From UBA4636 sp963650915 (GTDB lineage Bacteria; Bacillota; Clostridia; Christensenellales; Borkfalkiaceae), in contig CAVJMJ010000007.1 of assembly GCA_963650915.1 (NCBI GenBank), forward strand, positions 1 to 64,000: a DNA stretch of 64,000 bases, given 5' to 3'. Positions within the stretch are counted from its first letter, which is position 1. Each line of letters starts with the position of its first letter. Below, piece after piece: positions 7,629 to 16,271 of this stretch. Under the pieces are notes generated by a model, which worked only from the letters and a program-made list of their open reading frames with translations, was not told the DNA's origin and ran no database searches. A program made the position numbers and the translations under genes.

Positions 7629-8786
7629 ATGAAAGGTTTTAAAAACTCGAAAGTTTATATTTACGGCAAAGGAATAGTAAAAACCGACATCGCCTTTAAA
7701 GACGGTAAAATCGATCGTATAGAAAACGATTGCGGTATCGAAGGGATATCGTTACCCGAAAACGCAGTGGTCGTACCTGCGTTTATCGACGAACATATTC
7801 ACGGGGCTATGGGCTCGGATACCATGGACGGCAGTGTTAACGCTCTTACCGTAATGGCGGACGCTTTGGTTAAAGAGGGAACGACTACTTTTTTGGCAAC
7901 CACGATGACGCAAAGCAAACAAAACATTACCCGCGCACTGAAAAGCGTAAACGAATACAGAACTCTTAACAGAAAAGAGGGCGCCCGTCTTTTGGGCGTT
8001 CATCTCGAAGGTCCGTATATTTCCTCTAAATTTGCGGGTGCTCAACCCCTTGAATATGTAGTCGCGCCAAATATCGAAGAGTTCGACGAGTATAACGAGG
8101 TAAGCGGAAATTGCATAAAAATAGTAACCGTCGCACCCGAAACGGAGGGTGCCGAAGAGTTTATAAAACACTTGAAAAGTGTAGGAGTTATTCCTTCGAT
8201 AGGGCATACTTCCGCCAAACACGCCGATATTTTAAAGGCTATAGAAAGCGGAGCCTCTAACGTTACCCATACCTATAACGCTCAATCTCCCCTTCATCAC
8301 CGCGATATCGGAACGGTAGGCTCGGCACTTTATTACGATAATCTGAATTGTGAAGTAATATGCGACACCATTCACGTATCCGTCCCTGCAATTAAACTTC
8401 TTATAAAAAACAAACCGCACGACAAGGTAACCCTTATAACCGACGCCATGCGCGCAAAACAAATGCCGGACGGAATTTCCGAACTCGGCGGTCAAACGGT
8501 TATAGTTAAAAACGGCGAAGCAAGGCTTGAAAACGGAACTCTTGCGGGAAGCGTTTTAAAAATGAACGTCGCTATTAAAAATCTCGTAAATAACGGAATA
8601 AATTTTTGCGACGCTATAGACTTTGCAACGGTAAACCCCGCCAAAAATTTGGGAATCTTTGACGAACTCGGCTCCGTTGCCGTCGGCAAACGTGCGGATT
8701 TTACCGTTTTAGACGATGATTTTAACGTTCTTATGACCGTTCGCGACGGAGAAATAGTTTACGATAATCTTAAAAATCTCGGCTAA
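7629..8786 (+). CDS. nagA: N-acetylglucosamine-6-phosphate deacetylase
   Basis: Deacetylates GlcNAc-6-phosphate to glucosamine-6-phosphate and acetate in amino-sugar catabolism or wall recycling. 385 residues, amidohydrolase fold. Metal and active-site motifs are visible: FIDEHIHGA (about 55-63), HLEGPYIS (about 128-135), GHTSA with THTYNAQSPLHHR in the middle, and LITDAMRA (catalytic Asp). C-terminal KRADFTVLDDDFNV closes the beta sandwich. CGGAGAA precedes the ATG. No nagB is adjacent, so the partner enzyme lies elsewhere. The acetate released could be used by neighbouring TmcAL or AckA, which is inference only. Confidence 0.93.
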   Translation: MKGFKNSKVYIYGKGIVKTDIAFKDGKIDRIENDCGIEGISLPENAVVVPAFIDEHIHGAMGSDTMDGSVNALTVMADALVKEGTTTFLATTMTQSKQNITRALKSVNEYRTLNRKEGARLLGVHLEGPYISSKFAGAQPLEYVVAPNIEEFDEYNEVSGNCIKIVTVAPETEGAEEFIKHLKSVGVIPSIGHTSAKHADILKAIESGASNVTHTYNAQSPLHHRDIGTVGSALYYDNLNCEVICDTIHVSVPAIKLLIKNKPHDKVTLITDAMRAKQMPDGISELGGQTVIVKNGEARLENGTLAGSVLKMNVAIKNLVNNGINFCDAIDFATVNPAKNLGIFDELGSVAVGKRADFTVLDDDFNVLMTVRDGEIVYDNLKNLG

Positions 8787-9062
8787 ACGATTGATAAAAC
8801 CAACGTACGGTTTTATTGTATTATAGCCGATTTGATTATAGCCGATTTGCTATTTTGTTATATTACATTAATTATTTTTAATTACTCACGGCAAATTTGC
8901 CCATTCGAGAGTTATTTACTATCGGTCGGGAAAGTCTTTCCTCGGACAGCATTTATCCCTCGGGTGAAAAATCTTTTCTTGGGTGGCGTTTATCCATCGG
9001 ACGGCATTTATCCGTAGAAAGTCAAAAATTAATCTTAGTACAAAAATAATCGAGCATATTTT

Positions 9063-9968
9063 ATGGACACCGAAACAGATACTAAACTTAAAATTCAAAC
9101 ACTTATAGAAATTTTAGTCATGATAGTCGCATCCGTTTTTTCGGCGGTAGGGCTGTATGTTTTCGTATACCCCGCCAACTTTGCACCGAGCGGGGTCGAC
9201 GGAATTGCGACGATGCTACAAAAACTTACGGGAATTTCCGCAGGTATTTACACGGTATTGATAAACTTGCCTCTGCTTATTTGGGCGGTTTTCAAACTGA
9301 ACAAAAAGTACGTTATTTACACCATAGCGTTTACGGTTTTGTCGTCGGGGCTTATTTATTTATTGCAAGCGGTAAATTTCCCCGTATATAACGCATCTAC
9401 GGACAAAATACTCCCCGCAATTTTTGCCGGCATTATTTTGGGCGTAAGAACGGGCATAATGATAAAAATAGGAAGTTCCACCGGCGGTATAGATATAATC
9501 GCGTGCATGATTCAGCAAAAGAAACCTTACGTGAATATCGAAAAATACATATCGCTTATTTGTTATTTTATAATTTTCCTTTCCTATTTCGTGTATAAAA
9601 ACGATTACGGCGACAACGCTTTAACTTGTATTTTGTTGTCGATTATTCAAACCTTCGTGCTTGAAAAAACCATAAGTTACACCCTAAAAGATAATCGTAA
9701 CGCCATCGAAGTAAAAATCATTACCAAATCGCCCGAAGTTTTGAAAGAAAAAATACTTTTCGACTTAAAACACGGCGCAACCGTTATGGATTGTACCGGT
9801 ATGTACACGGGAGAAGGTCGTTTTATGGTGGTTACCATCATAAACGTAAGACAATTGGGCGAACTTACCAATATCATAAAAGGACTGCCCGATACCTTTA
9901 TTTATTATAGCGACGTAACGGGTATTCGCGGAAACTTCAGATGGAAAAAGACGGATATTCCGCATTAA
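9063..9968 (+). CDS. YitT family membrane protein
   Basis: 301 residues with about five hydrophobic membrane segments in the first 200 residues and a soluble C-terminal DUF2179 domain (about residues 220-295: EVKIITKSPEVLKEKILFDL and the GEGRFMVVTI region). The characteristic early YitT motif PSGVDGIATML is present at residues 42-52. The family's transport substrate is not established. The ribosome binding site is weak. The gene stands alone and is followed by a strong terminator. Confidence 0.88.
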   Translation: MDTETDTKLKIQTLIEILVMIVASVFSAVGLYVFVYPANFAPSGVDGIATMLQKLTGISAGIYTVLINLPLLIWAVFKLNKKYVIYTIAFTVLSSGLIYLLQAVNFPVYNASTDKILPAIFAGIILGVRTGIMIKIGSSTGGIDIIACMIQQKKPYVNIEKYISLICYFIIFLSYFVYKNDYGDNALTCILLSIIQTFVLEKTISYTLKDNRNAIEVKIITKSPEVLKEKILFDLKHGATVMDCTGMYTGEGRFMVVTIINVRQLGELTNIIKGLPDTFIYYSDVTGIRGNFRWKKTDIPH

Positions 9969-9988
9969 CCAAAATAACTTTAAAATTA

Positions 9989-10028
9989 AAAAGAACGCTT
10001 TCGTTTGTTTGAAAGCGTTCTTTTTTAG
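9989..10028 (+). terminator. Terminator after yitT
   Basis: AAGAACGCTTTC, 8-nt loop, GAAAGCGTTCTT and TTTT: a perfect 12-bp stem with a T tract 22 nt after the stop. Confidence 0.9.
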
Positions 10029-10065
10029 AGATTTTTATGTGTTTTTTAATTTCTTGTTTTTTAAT

Positions 10066-10106
10066 AAAAGTCGGGCTATAGGTCTGTTTTTCAAGGCTTT
10101 TTAAGC
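10066..10106. repeat. Dispersed CTATAAGCC-type repeat, copy 3
   Basis: AAAAGTCGGGCTATAGGTCT variant, degenerate 3' half, in the gap after yitT. Confidence 0.6.
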
Positions 10107-10315
10107 GTGTGTATATGTTTTTTGGTCGGTAGGAATTTTTATATATTTTTTGGGGCGGAGGGAAGTTTTTATGTGCTTTTTTAGTCGTCGGAGATTTTTA
10201 TATGTTTTTTTAGGCGGGGTATATGTTTTTTTGGTCGGTAGGAAGTTTTTATGTGCTTTTTTAAGCAGGTGAATAGTTTTTAGGCTGAGGAAAGTTTTCG
10301 GGTGGTTTTTAGGCG
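10107..10315. repeat. Degenerate T-rich tandem repeat, about 30-bp unit
   Basis: About seven imperfect units of the form TATATGTTTTTTGGTCGGTA / GGAAGTTTTTATGTGC, with a higher-order repeat of about 100 bp (GGTCGGTAGGAA at about 10123 and again at about 10232). The 800-bp gap 9969-10776 contains this array, one dispersed repeat copy, two terminators and no credible gene. Confidence 0.7.
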
Positions 10316-10605
10316 TTTTGTCAATGGTTTGTCAGGGGCTTTTTTAAATCTTTTTCGGTAAAAATTCCGTTTAGTCCTATTTTTACGGCAATTAGGTCGA
10401 ATACGAAAGCAGTTTTTTAATTACGATAAATTAGCGGAAAAGCCTTTCTGCTTTTTATTCTCCCTTTAATTTGCCTTAGCAAACTAATTATATAGATTTT
10501 CTCTTTCGTTCGCCTTTTTCGCTATGTTTTAAATGTGTCGGCATTCGGATTATATATTCAAACCGCAAAAATTCCGCCGATTATATTTTTTAAAACGCCC
10601 GTTAA

Positions 10606-10652
10606 ATTTTTTAAAAAAAGTAAGCGACAACGCAAAAACGTCGTCGCTTACT
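10606..10652 (-). terminator. Terminator after the restriction-modification operon
   Basis: On the minus strand AGTAAGCGACGACG, loop TTTTTG, CGTTGTCGCTTACT, then TTTTTT: a 14-bp stem with one G-T pair. It lies about 125 nt past the methyltransferase stop. Confidence 0.85.
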
Positions 10653-10776
10653 CTGTATGCAAATACCTATTTTGATAAAATTTGCGTACATCATTTTAAA
10701 AGTGCGTACATCTATTAAAAAATACGTATAGTTGCGATGTTTTGACTGTAAAAAGAAAAACGATTATCTCTATCGA

Positions 10777-11520
10777 TTATTTCTTAAACACAAACAAATA
10801 CTCATGGGCGAGCAAAAGGAAATTGAATTTTATGCTGTTTGTTTTCCAGTAGCCCGTAGCTTTGCAGTTGTGTTGCTCTTTGATTATAATTTCTTTCGTT
10901 TTGAACCCTGCCATTTCAAAAATACGCATTGTTTCAAACGCTAATGGTTGAACCATACCTTTTTTGCGCATATCTCCCATAAGTATAGCGCAAAACTTGT
11001 CCTTTTTCAATACTCGATAGCATTCTTCCGCAACCTTGCCGATTTCAAATAAAAAATCTTTCATCGGCATAAGCGACATATCGCCGTCTATATCTTCGCT
11101 GTAATGAATAATATCGGCATAAGGCGGGTGCGTGCAGATAAGGTCTATCGAATCGTCGTCAATCGTAGAAAGATTACGTGCGTCGCCTTGCATAATATTT
11201 ATCGTCGGATTAAATTCACACTCGAAATTCAATTTGTTTTTTGTGATTTCAAGTGCATTAGGATTAATATCTACGCCGATGAAATTTCTGTTTGTCAATT
11301 TTGTTTCAACCGCAGTAGTGCCACCGCCGACAAACTGATCTAAAACGGTGTCACCCTCATTTGAGTAACGCAGAATTACATTTCTTGGAATATACGGCGA
11401 CCAGTTTCCGCGATATTTAGCGTCGTGTGTAGCCCATTTACCGCGATCGGGGAACGCCCAAACGGTATTTGTTTCGAGTTCAAAATTTTCGGGCTGTAAC
11501 GGTATATTTTTCTTTGCCAT
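10777..11520 (-). CDS. DNA methyltransferase, DpnA-like second methylase of a GATC system
   Basis: 247 residues from the ATG at 11520, chosen because it lies 1 nt after the upstream stop and gives MAKKNIPLQPENF. An N6/N4 amino-methyltransferase of the beta type: the catalytic motif comes as THPPYADIIHY (about residues 120-130, a variant of DPPY) and the AdoMet site as VLDQFVGGGTTAVETKL (about residues 55-71). DpnII-type systems often carry a second methylase that acts on single-stranded or hemimethylated DNA. That role is inferred from position and family. Last gene of the operon. Confidence 0.82.
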   Translation of the reverse strand: MAKKNIPLQPENFELETNTVWAFPDRGKWATHDAKYRGNWSPYIPRNVILRYSNEGDTVLDQFVGGGTTAVETKLTNRNFIGVDINPNALEITKNKLNFECEFNPTINIMQGDARNLSTIDDDSIDLICTHPPYADIIHYSEDIDGDMSLMPMKDFLFEIGKVAEECYRVLKKDKFCAILMGDMRKKGMVQPLAFETMRIFEMAGFKTKEIIIKEQHNCKATGYWKTNSIKFNFLLLAHEYLFVFKK

Positions 11521-11521
11521 A

Positions 11522-12382
11522 TTACTTGAAAAGATCCTTAATGATACCGTTTTCCATATCAGCAATACAGTACATATTGTCTAAAACGTCAAATGTTTCT
11601 TCAAGATTATGGCGAGCTGATTTCCAACCTTGACCGTCGGTAAACCAAACGAATGCAAAGCCGTCGATTTCTTTTGCTTCTAACGCAATAGTTTTGTAAC
11701 TTCTTGCGGTTTCATTGAGTTTTGAGCCTTGACTCGAATAGAAATTTGCTTCGACGGCATAAACGGTATTATCTTTCTTAACCACAAAATCAAATCGTTT
11801 TTTCGCTTTACCTTGATTTGAGATGCTCGACAAGTCCAAATTCCATTGCTTTTCAACGTCGGAAAGATACATTTCCTTAAAATAATCGACGTTCCTTTGA
11901 AGTCCCGCTTGCACAAGATACGATTCTACCAAATCTTCCATTAAATGACCGCCGCGATTTTTACGTCCGTTACTGTCAAGCCCGACTTCTACGCCTGTAA
12001 CGTAATCGACGAGATTGTTTATCAAGTGTTCCGAAATAAGTGAGAATAAACCCGTTTTGTGCATAAACATTATGTATTCGTCGATAGAATAGTTTTGTTT
12101 TGCAAAATTAAACCAATATTCGCCGTCGCTGTCAATGGCATATATTTCGCGGCTACGAACTGCAAGCAAAATAGGAATGCATTTCAAAACTTTCGGGTAT
12201 TCCGCTACAAGGTTTTTGAAATCGTTTTCGATATTTTTTGAACCGATAAGCGAGTTGAGAATATTTAATTCAACCTTTATACTTTCTACGTTGCCGTAAA
12301 CTTTTTCAAAGTCAACGTAAAATTTATAGTCGCAAATACTACTTCTGAATGTATCAAGCCATTCATTAAAATCTCTTTTCAT
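11522..12382 (-). CDS. DpnII/MboI-family type II restriction endonuclease
   Basis: Cleaves unmethylated GATC in known family members. The start at 12382 is chosen because GGGAG stands 8 nt upstream and MKRDFNEWLDTFRSSI matches the family N-terminus. That gives 286 residues. Conserved features include IPILLAVRSREI (about 105-116), KNRGGHLMEDLVESYL (about 160-175) and a PD-(D/E)XK-like core FDFVV...YAVEANFYSS (about 207-226), with the final Glu of the core changed as is usual here (VEANFY). It overlaps or abuts methylase genes on both sides, the normal DpnII operon architecture. Confidence 0.9.
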   Translation of the reverse strand: MKRDFNEWLDTFRSSICDYKFYVDFEKVYGNVESIKVELNILNSLIGSKNIENDFKNLVAEYPKVLKCIPILLAVRSREIYAIDSDGEYWFNFAKQNYSIDEYIMFMHKTGLFSLISEHLINNLVDYVTGVEVGLDSNGRKNRGGHLMEDLVESYLVQAGLQRNVDYFKEMYLSDVEKQWNLDLSSISNQGKAKKRFDFVVKKDNTVYAVEANFYSSQGSKLNETARSYKTIALEAKEIDGFAFVWFTDGQGWKSARHNLEETFDVLDNMYCIADMENGIIKDLFK

Positions 12383-12396
12383 CTGTTGTTTCTCCC

Positions 12397-13464
12397 TTAG
12401 TTGCAAATAAGCAATTCGTTTATTTTGCCGCGTTTATCGCCTTTGCTGTTTATTGCTCGGCTTGCTTCAACACGATTTATTTTATAGTTCTTATACAAAT
12501 CGTCAAAGAAATTATCTTCTTCGTTTACGTTTTTCGGGTCGGAGTTACTCAAAACGATTTTTGCGCCCGAAAGATTGATTTCGTCTATAAACTTCGACAG
12601 TCTGATTTGCTCCTCGTCATCAAACGCTTCGGTATTATATGCCGTAAACCCCGACGTTTCGGAAATAGGGCGATAAGGCGGGTCGAGATATACAAACGTA
12701 TCTTTATCGATAAACGATTTCGACAACGAATAATCACCGCAAACGATAGTTACGTTTTTGAGTGCTTCGTGTATATTGCGTAAATTTTCATCGTCGCAAA
12801 TAGTCGGGTTTTTATACGCACCCATAGGAACGTTAAATTGTCCTTTTCTGTTTACGCGATAAAGTCCGTTAAAACAAGTTTTATTCAAGAAAATAAACTG
12901 TGCCGCTTTTTCGGTTGCGGTTTCTTCGGTTAATGCCGTTGAATTGAATTTTTCACGAACGGTATAGTAGAAATATTTTCTGCCGTTTTCATCCATAGGC
13001 AAAAACAGCATTTGCATTTCGTTAAGTTTTGCAATCAAATTATCTACGTCGTGTTTTACGACTTGATATGCATTTATAAGTTCGGCATTTATATCACTGA
13101 TATACAATTCTTCAAAATCATATTCGGAAAGCACACTGAAAAACAACGCTCCGCCACCAACCATAGGTTCGGCGTATTTTGTCAAAACTTTTTCTCCGCC
13201 AAGGGGGAGCAATTTTTCGATTTCGGCGACAAGTTGACTTTTTCCGCCTACCCACTTTACAAACGGTTTAAGCACAACGGTTTTTGATTTTTCATAACGA
13301 ACGGTTCTTTTATCAATCGGTTTTTCGGCATTCGACGGAATAATCCACATATTGCCGACCATCATTGCGCCGTTTATTCTGTTTTCACTACATAATACGG
13401 AAACGCGTCTTTGCGAAATATTCCATTTTTCGGCGGCTTCTTTTGCTGATATAAAACTTAACAT
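12397..13464 (-). CDS. DNA adenine methyltransferase (D12 class, DpnM/Dam-like) with N-terminal HTH
   Basis: Methylates adenine in GATC in characterised relatives and protects the host from the adjacent endonuclease. Start at 13464 (TAGGAGACG upstream), giving 355 residues. Residues 1-55 form an extra helix-turn-helix of the MerR/excisionase type (ISAKEAAEKWNISQRRVSVL), then the methylase: FVKWVGGKSQL (AdoMet, about 68-78), the target-recognition region and TFVYLDPPYRPIS (catalytic DPPY, about 258-270). The fused HTH may bind the operon promoter and time expression, which is inference. First gene of the operon. Confidence 0.9.
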   Translation of the reverse strand: MLSFISAKEAAEKWNISQRRVSVLCSENRINGAMMVGNMWIIPSNAEKPIDKRTVRYEKSKTVVLKPFVKWVGGKSQLVAEIEKLLPLGGEKVLTKYAEPMVGGGALFFSVLSEYDFEELYISDINAELINAYQVVKHDVDNLIAKLNEMQMLFLPMDENGRKYFYYTVREKFNSTALTEETATEKAAQFIFLNKTCFNGLYRVNRKGQFNVPMGAYKNPTICDDENLRNIHEALKNVTIVCGDYSLSKSFIDKDTFVYLDPPYRPISETSGFTAYNTEAFDDEEQIRLSKFIDEINLSGAKIVLSNSDPKNVNEEDNFFDDLYKNYKINRVEASRAINSKGDKRGKINELLICN

Positions 13465-13693
13465 AACGTCTCCTAAAAAATCTTTGCTTATATTATATTC
13501 TAAAACTCGAATAATAGCAAGCGATTCTTTATTCATCTAAATGAAAATTTTTAATTAAAACCGGCACTGTTGATATCTCTTTCGTTCCGTAACAAACTGC
13601 AAAAAGAGAAAGAGCCTCAAAAAAGTGAGATAAAACACCTCTGCAAGGCTCTGATATCTGCTTACGGAAAGTAGAATACTCCCTGTTTGCAAA

Positions 13694-13726
13694 GAAAAAA
13701 GGTCTGACACGAATTGTATCAAACCT
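13694..13726 (-). terminator. Terminator of tRNA-Ser
   Basis: On the minus strand AGGTTTGATAC, loop AATTC, GTGTCAGACCT, then TTTTTT, starting 13 nt beyond the tRNA CCA. Confidence 0.8.
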
Positions 13727-13738
13727 ATTCTTCTTGAA

Positions 13739-13829
13739 TGGCGGAGAAGGCGGGATTTGGACCCGCGCTACCTTTAACAGTACTACTCCCTTAGCAGGGG
13801 AGCCCCTTCAGCCACTTGGGTACTTCTCC
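13739..13829 (-). tRNA. tRNA-Ser (GCU)
   Basis: A 91-nt class II tRNA with a long variable arm and encoded CCA. The acceptor stem is GGAGAAG/CTTCTCC. The anticodon stem CTCCC/GGGAG encloses CTGCTAA, so the anticodon is GCT. It lies just upstream of the restriction-modification operon on the same strand. Confidence 0.95.
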
Positions 13830-14059
13830 GTAACTGAATTGGTAAATTTTCTATTCAAGCCTATAAATCATAGCACAAAAACAAGCGCTTGTCAAAAAAA
13901 ATAAAAGGATTTCCGAATTTTTTTATTTTTACTTGCTATTTAGTTTAAAATATTTGACAAAACATAAGTTTAAGTTTATAATCATATAGCAAATTGAAAC
14001 GGATAGTCGTTCGTTTGCCTGTTTTCGGTGCCGTAGAACCGAAAATTCGTACCGTATTT

Positions 14060-14136
14060 GCGCCATTAGCTCAATTGGATAGAGCGTTGGTCTACGGAAC
14101 CAAAGGTTGGGGATTCGAGCTCCTCATGGCGCGCCA
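14060..14136 (+). tRNA. tRNA-Arg (ACG)
   Basis: 77 nt with encoded CCA. The acceptor stem is GCGCCAT/ATGGCGC. The anticodon stem TTGGT/ACCAA encloses CTACGGA, giving anticodon ACG (wobble A to inosine by TadA). The T arm is GGGGATTCGAGCTCCTC. Confidence 0.95.
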
Positions 14137-14138
14137 AA

Positions 14139-14190
14139 AATAACCCGATTCGAATATCGAAACGTATTCGAGTCAGGTTATTTTTTTATC
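14139..14190 (+). terminator. Terminator of tRNA-Arg
   Basis: AATAACCCGATTCGAATA (14139-14156) pairs with TATTCGAGTCAGGTTATT (14165-14182), followed by TTTTT. Confidence 0.85.
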
Positions 14191-14212
14191 TTTAAGTCAT
14201 GTGATTGCCGAC

Positions 14213-14284
14213 TTATTGCCCGCAATTATTGCCGTTCATCGATTACACGCATTACATGAGTTTATTGCCCGCAATTATTGCCGT
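14213..14284. repeat. 23-bp direct repeat
   Basis: TTATTGCCCGCAATTATTGC plus CGT occurs identically at 14213-14235 and 14262-14284. Further partial copies (ATTGCCG) lie just upstream and downstream. No gene in 14191-14388. Confidence 0.75.
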
Positions 14285-14388
14285 GCGTTTGCGTACATTG
14301 ATTGCCGTACTTAATGCGGATTTTCGATAAAAAAGAAGTTTTTGTTTTTCCGCATTAAGAAATGAAAAACAAGCAAAGTATAAAACGC

Positions 14389-14427
14389 TTGACTTGTGAC
14401 ATAATATAGTATATAATAAAGTCACAA
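14389..14427 (+). promoter_or_regulatory. Promoter and operator of the toxin-antitoxin pair
   Basis: TTGACT (14389-14394), 17 nt, TATAAT (14412-14417). A perfect inverted repeat TTGTGAC (14394-14400) / GTCACAA (14421-14427) brackets the -10 region and is the obvious operator for autoregulation by the antitoxin. Confidence 0.8.
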
Positions 14428-14443
14428 AAAGGAGGCGTTTAAA

Positions 14444-14701
14444 GTGACCATAATACCTATGAGAGATTTAAAAGATACCGTAGAGGTTGAAAAAAAATGT
14501 GCCGAAGCGAACGGTCCGGTTTTCGTGACCAAGAACGGATACGGGCGTCTCGTGGTGATGGATATCAAATACTACGAACAGATTATGCGTAAGATTTACG
14601 AGGTAAAGCAATTAAGCGAAGGGCTTTCGGATATGGAAAAGGGACGGGTAATCGAAGGGGATGCGGTAAAACAAAGAATGACCGAAAAGTATGGACTTTA
14701 A
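14444..14701 (+). CDS. Type II antitoxin, Phd/YefM family
   Basis: 85 residues. The N-terminal Phd/YefM DNA-binding fold is recognisable in IIPMRDLKDTVEVEKKC and PVFVTKNGYGRLVVMDIKYY. The C-terminal third is charged and helical and would wrap and neutralise the toxin. The start is GTG with GGAGG 8 nt upstream. The gene overlaps the toxin gene by 11 nt, the usual arrangement. Binding of the antitoxin or complex to the TTGTGAC inverted repeat over the promoter would give autoregulation. Confidence 0.88.
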   Translation: MTIIPMRDLKDTVEVEKKCAEANGPVFVTKNGYGRLVVMDIKYYEQIMRKIYEVKQLSEGLSDMEKGRVIEGDAVKQRMTEKYGL

Positions 14702-15023
14702 GTACTCATATAAATTTACCGAAAAAGCAGAACATGACTTGGACGAAATTTTAAAATATATAAAAGAAGATTTGTTTAATAAGTCTGTGGCATCGGCGTT
14801 TTTAGAGCGGGTTTTCGGAAGCATAGACAATATCCGCAATTTTCCGCTTTCGGACATGCTTGTAGAAAATGATTTTTTACCGAGCGTGGGAATACGCCGA
14901 GTGGTTATAGATAATTATATAATGTATTACTTTTTTGCCGAGAAAGTTAAAGAAGTTACGATCGTTCGCATTGTATACGGAAAGAGAAATCTTGACGAGA
15001 TATACCGCGCGTTAGCGGATTGA
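14691..15023 (+). CDS. RelE/ParE-family toxin
   Basis: 110 residues, the usual size of the RelE/ParE superfamily. It starts YSYKFTEKAEHDLDEILKYI, continues with RRVVIDNYIMYYFF and ends TIVRIVYGKRNLDEIY, the typical end strand. Relatives either cleave mRNA on the ribosome or poison gyrase. The sequence does not decide which, although the DLDEI/YGxRN pattern is nearer the ParE branch. Its ATG is inside the antitoxin gene, 11 nt before its stop. Confidence 0.88.
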   Translation: MDFKYSYKFTEKAEHDLDEILKYIKEDLFNKSVASAFLERVFGSIDNIRNFPLSDMLVENDFLPSVGIRRVVIDNYIMYYFFAEKVKEVTIVRIVYGKRNLDEIYRALAD

Positions 15024-15212
15024 AATTACGTTTGCCGAAAAATAGCGTCGGACGAAAATAGTAGGCGATTTTCAAGAGATAGTGAGGAGAACGCCGTTTA
15101 AAACGAGATTAAAACGTCCTTTAATTTTAGGCAAGATTTAAAAGTATAAGTAGAAAAGTCTTAAAAAGCGTACAAATAGCAATGTCAAAAGGCTATAAAC
15201 AGCAATGTCAAA

Positions 15213-15253
15213 AAAAGTGTGTAAGTCGTTTTCGTTGACTTACACGTTTTTTT
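15213..15253 (+). terminator. Terminator after the toxin gene
   Basis: GTGTAAGTC (15219-15227) and GACTTACAC (15237-15245) followed by a run of seven T. Confidence 0.85.
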
Positions 15254-15306
15254 AACTTCTCTTCGGGTGAGCAATTTAAAATAAAGCAAAAAATTTAATA
15301 TAAGTA

Positions 15307-15348
15307 TAGGCAGATAATTACCGAAAATTATCTGCCTAATGTTTTTTT
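15307..15348 (+). terminator. Terminator-like hairpin
   Basis: TAGGCAGATAATT, 6-nt loop and AATTATCTGCCTA: a perfect 13-bp stem followed by ATGTTTTTTT. Confidence 0.7.
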
Positions 15349-15998
15349 ATGGGAAATAAAAACGTCCTATATTTATTTTTAATATTTACTTTGCCAATTT
15401 TTATGGCAAACTTTTTAAGCGTTTATAAAACAGTAATAAACTATTAAAGTGTTTGCCGAATACCGCACAGACTGCGGGCTACTTTTAAACGACCGTAAAA
15501 TGACAAACCATAAAGATGACTATAAAACGGCAAGCCGTTTAGACTATAAAATAACGAACTTTTAAGGTGAGAGGATAACTAAGGCTACATTTTGAATTAA
15601 CGGTAAGGCTTTTTTATAACGGCGGAATATTACCTATAAAAAATACGCAAACTTAAATATGCGGGATGGCTATCTTTCGTGTTTTCGGCTTCGGGATATA
15701 TTCGACATATTATATATAATATATTTCGGGATTTTTGGCGGGCAGTTTTTTTGTGATGATAAGCGAAAAGTTTTCAAAAGATGCACTAAGTAAAAACAAA
15801 ATATATGTTTTTTAGCCCCAAAAAGCCGATAAAAAGGAAAAAAATTGTTCTTTAAATGCATAAATTTGTACGCAATATAAAGACATTTGTTAATTATTAC
15901 ATTGAATAAAATACTATATTCTGCCTAAAATGCGTATATAGTATCGATTATGTTGTATTTTTGTTTCTAAAAGACAAACAATAAAATTTACGACGAAT

Positions 15999-16025
15999 AT
16001 TATTTGTGCAAGTTGCACAAATAAT
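15999..16025. promoter_or_regulatory. 27-bp operator-like palindrome
   Basis: ATTATTTGTGCAA, one G, TTGCACAAATAAT: a perfect 13-bp inverted repeat ending 30 bp upstream of the oppA -35 box. It has no T tract in either direction, so it looks like a regulator binding site, not a terminator. The binding protein is unknown. Confidence 0.65.
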
Positions 16026-16055
16026 CAAAAATGCGTAAAAAAGAGCAAAAAAAGT

Positions 16056-16084
16056 TTGACATCGAGAAATTTTTGGAATATTAT
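16056..16084 (+). promoter_or_regulatory. Promoter of the opp operon
   Basis: TTGACA (16056-16061), 17 nt, TATTAT (16079-16084). This predicts an unusually long leader of about 280 nt. Confidence 0.8.
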
Positions 16085-16271
16085 GGTACAAAACTTGTTC
16101 CCAAAGTACGCTCAACTGTTTTTACGTTTTGAACACAGCGGGTTAACGCTTTTTTACTTTATAACGATGCGACGATAAATCGGTCGCACGGAAAATTCAA
16201 AACGGGTTTAAAAAACAAAAATTCGAGGTTAAACTAAACGCAAAAATCGCTATCGACGTAGCTGTTTACTT

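Larger units (their letters stand above)
15024..16055. other. Gene-free gap of about 1 kb
   Basis: AT-rich, without a credible coding frame on either strand. It holds two terminator-like hairpins at the left, a short duplicated AGCAATGTCAAAA near 15180-15210, a TATATAATATA run near 15715 and a 27-bp palindrome at the right next to the oppA promoter. Confidence 0.6.

Noticed and set aside
8832..9017. 61-codon frame between nagA and yitT
   Set aside because: It consists of degenerate direct repeats (CGGACAGCATTTATCC-like) and lacks a ribosome binding site.
10533..10944. Two short plus-strand frames
   Set aside because: The first spans the terminator after the restriction operon and the second is antisense to the methyltransferase.
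15670..15861. 63-codon minus-strand frame in the gap before oppA
   Set aside because: Low-complexity AT-rich composition, no ribosome binding site and codon use unlike real genes.
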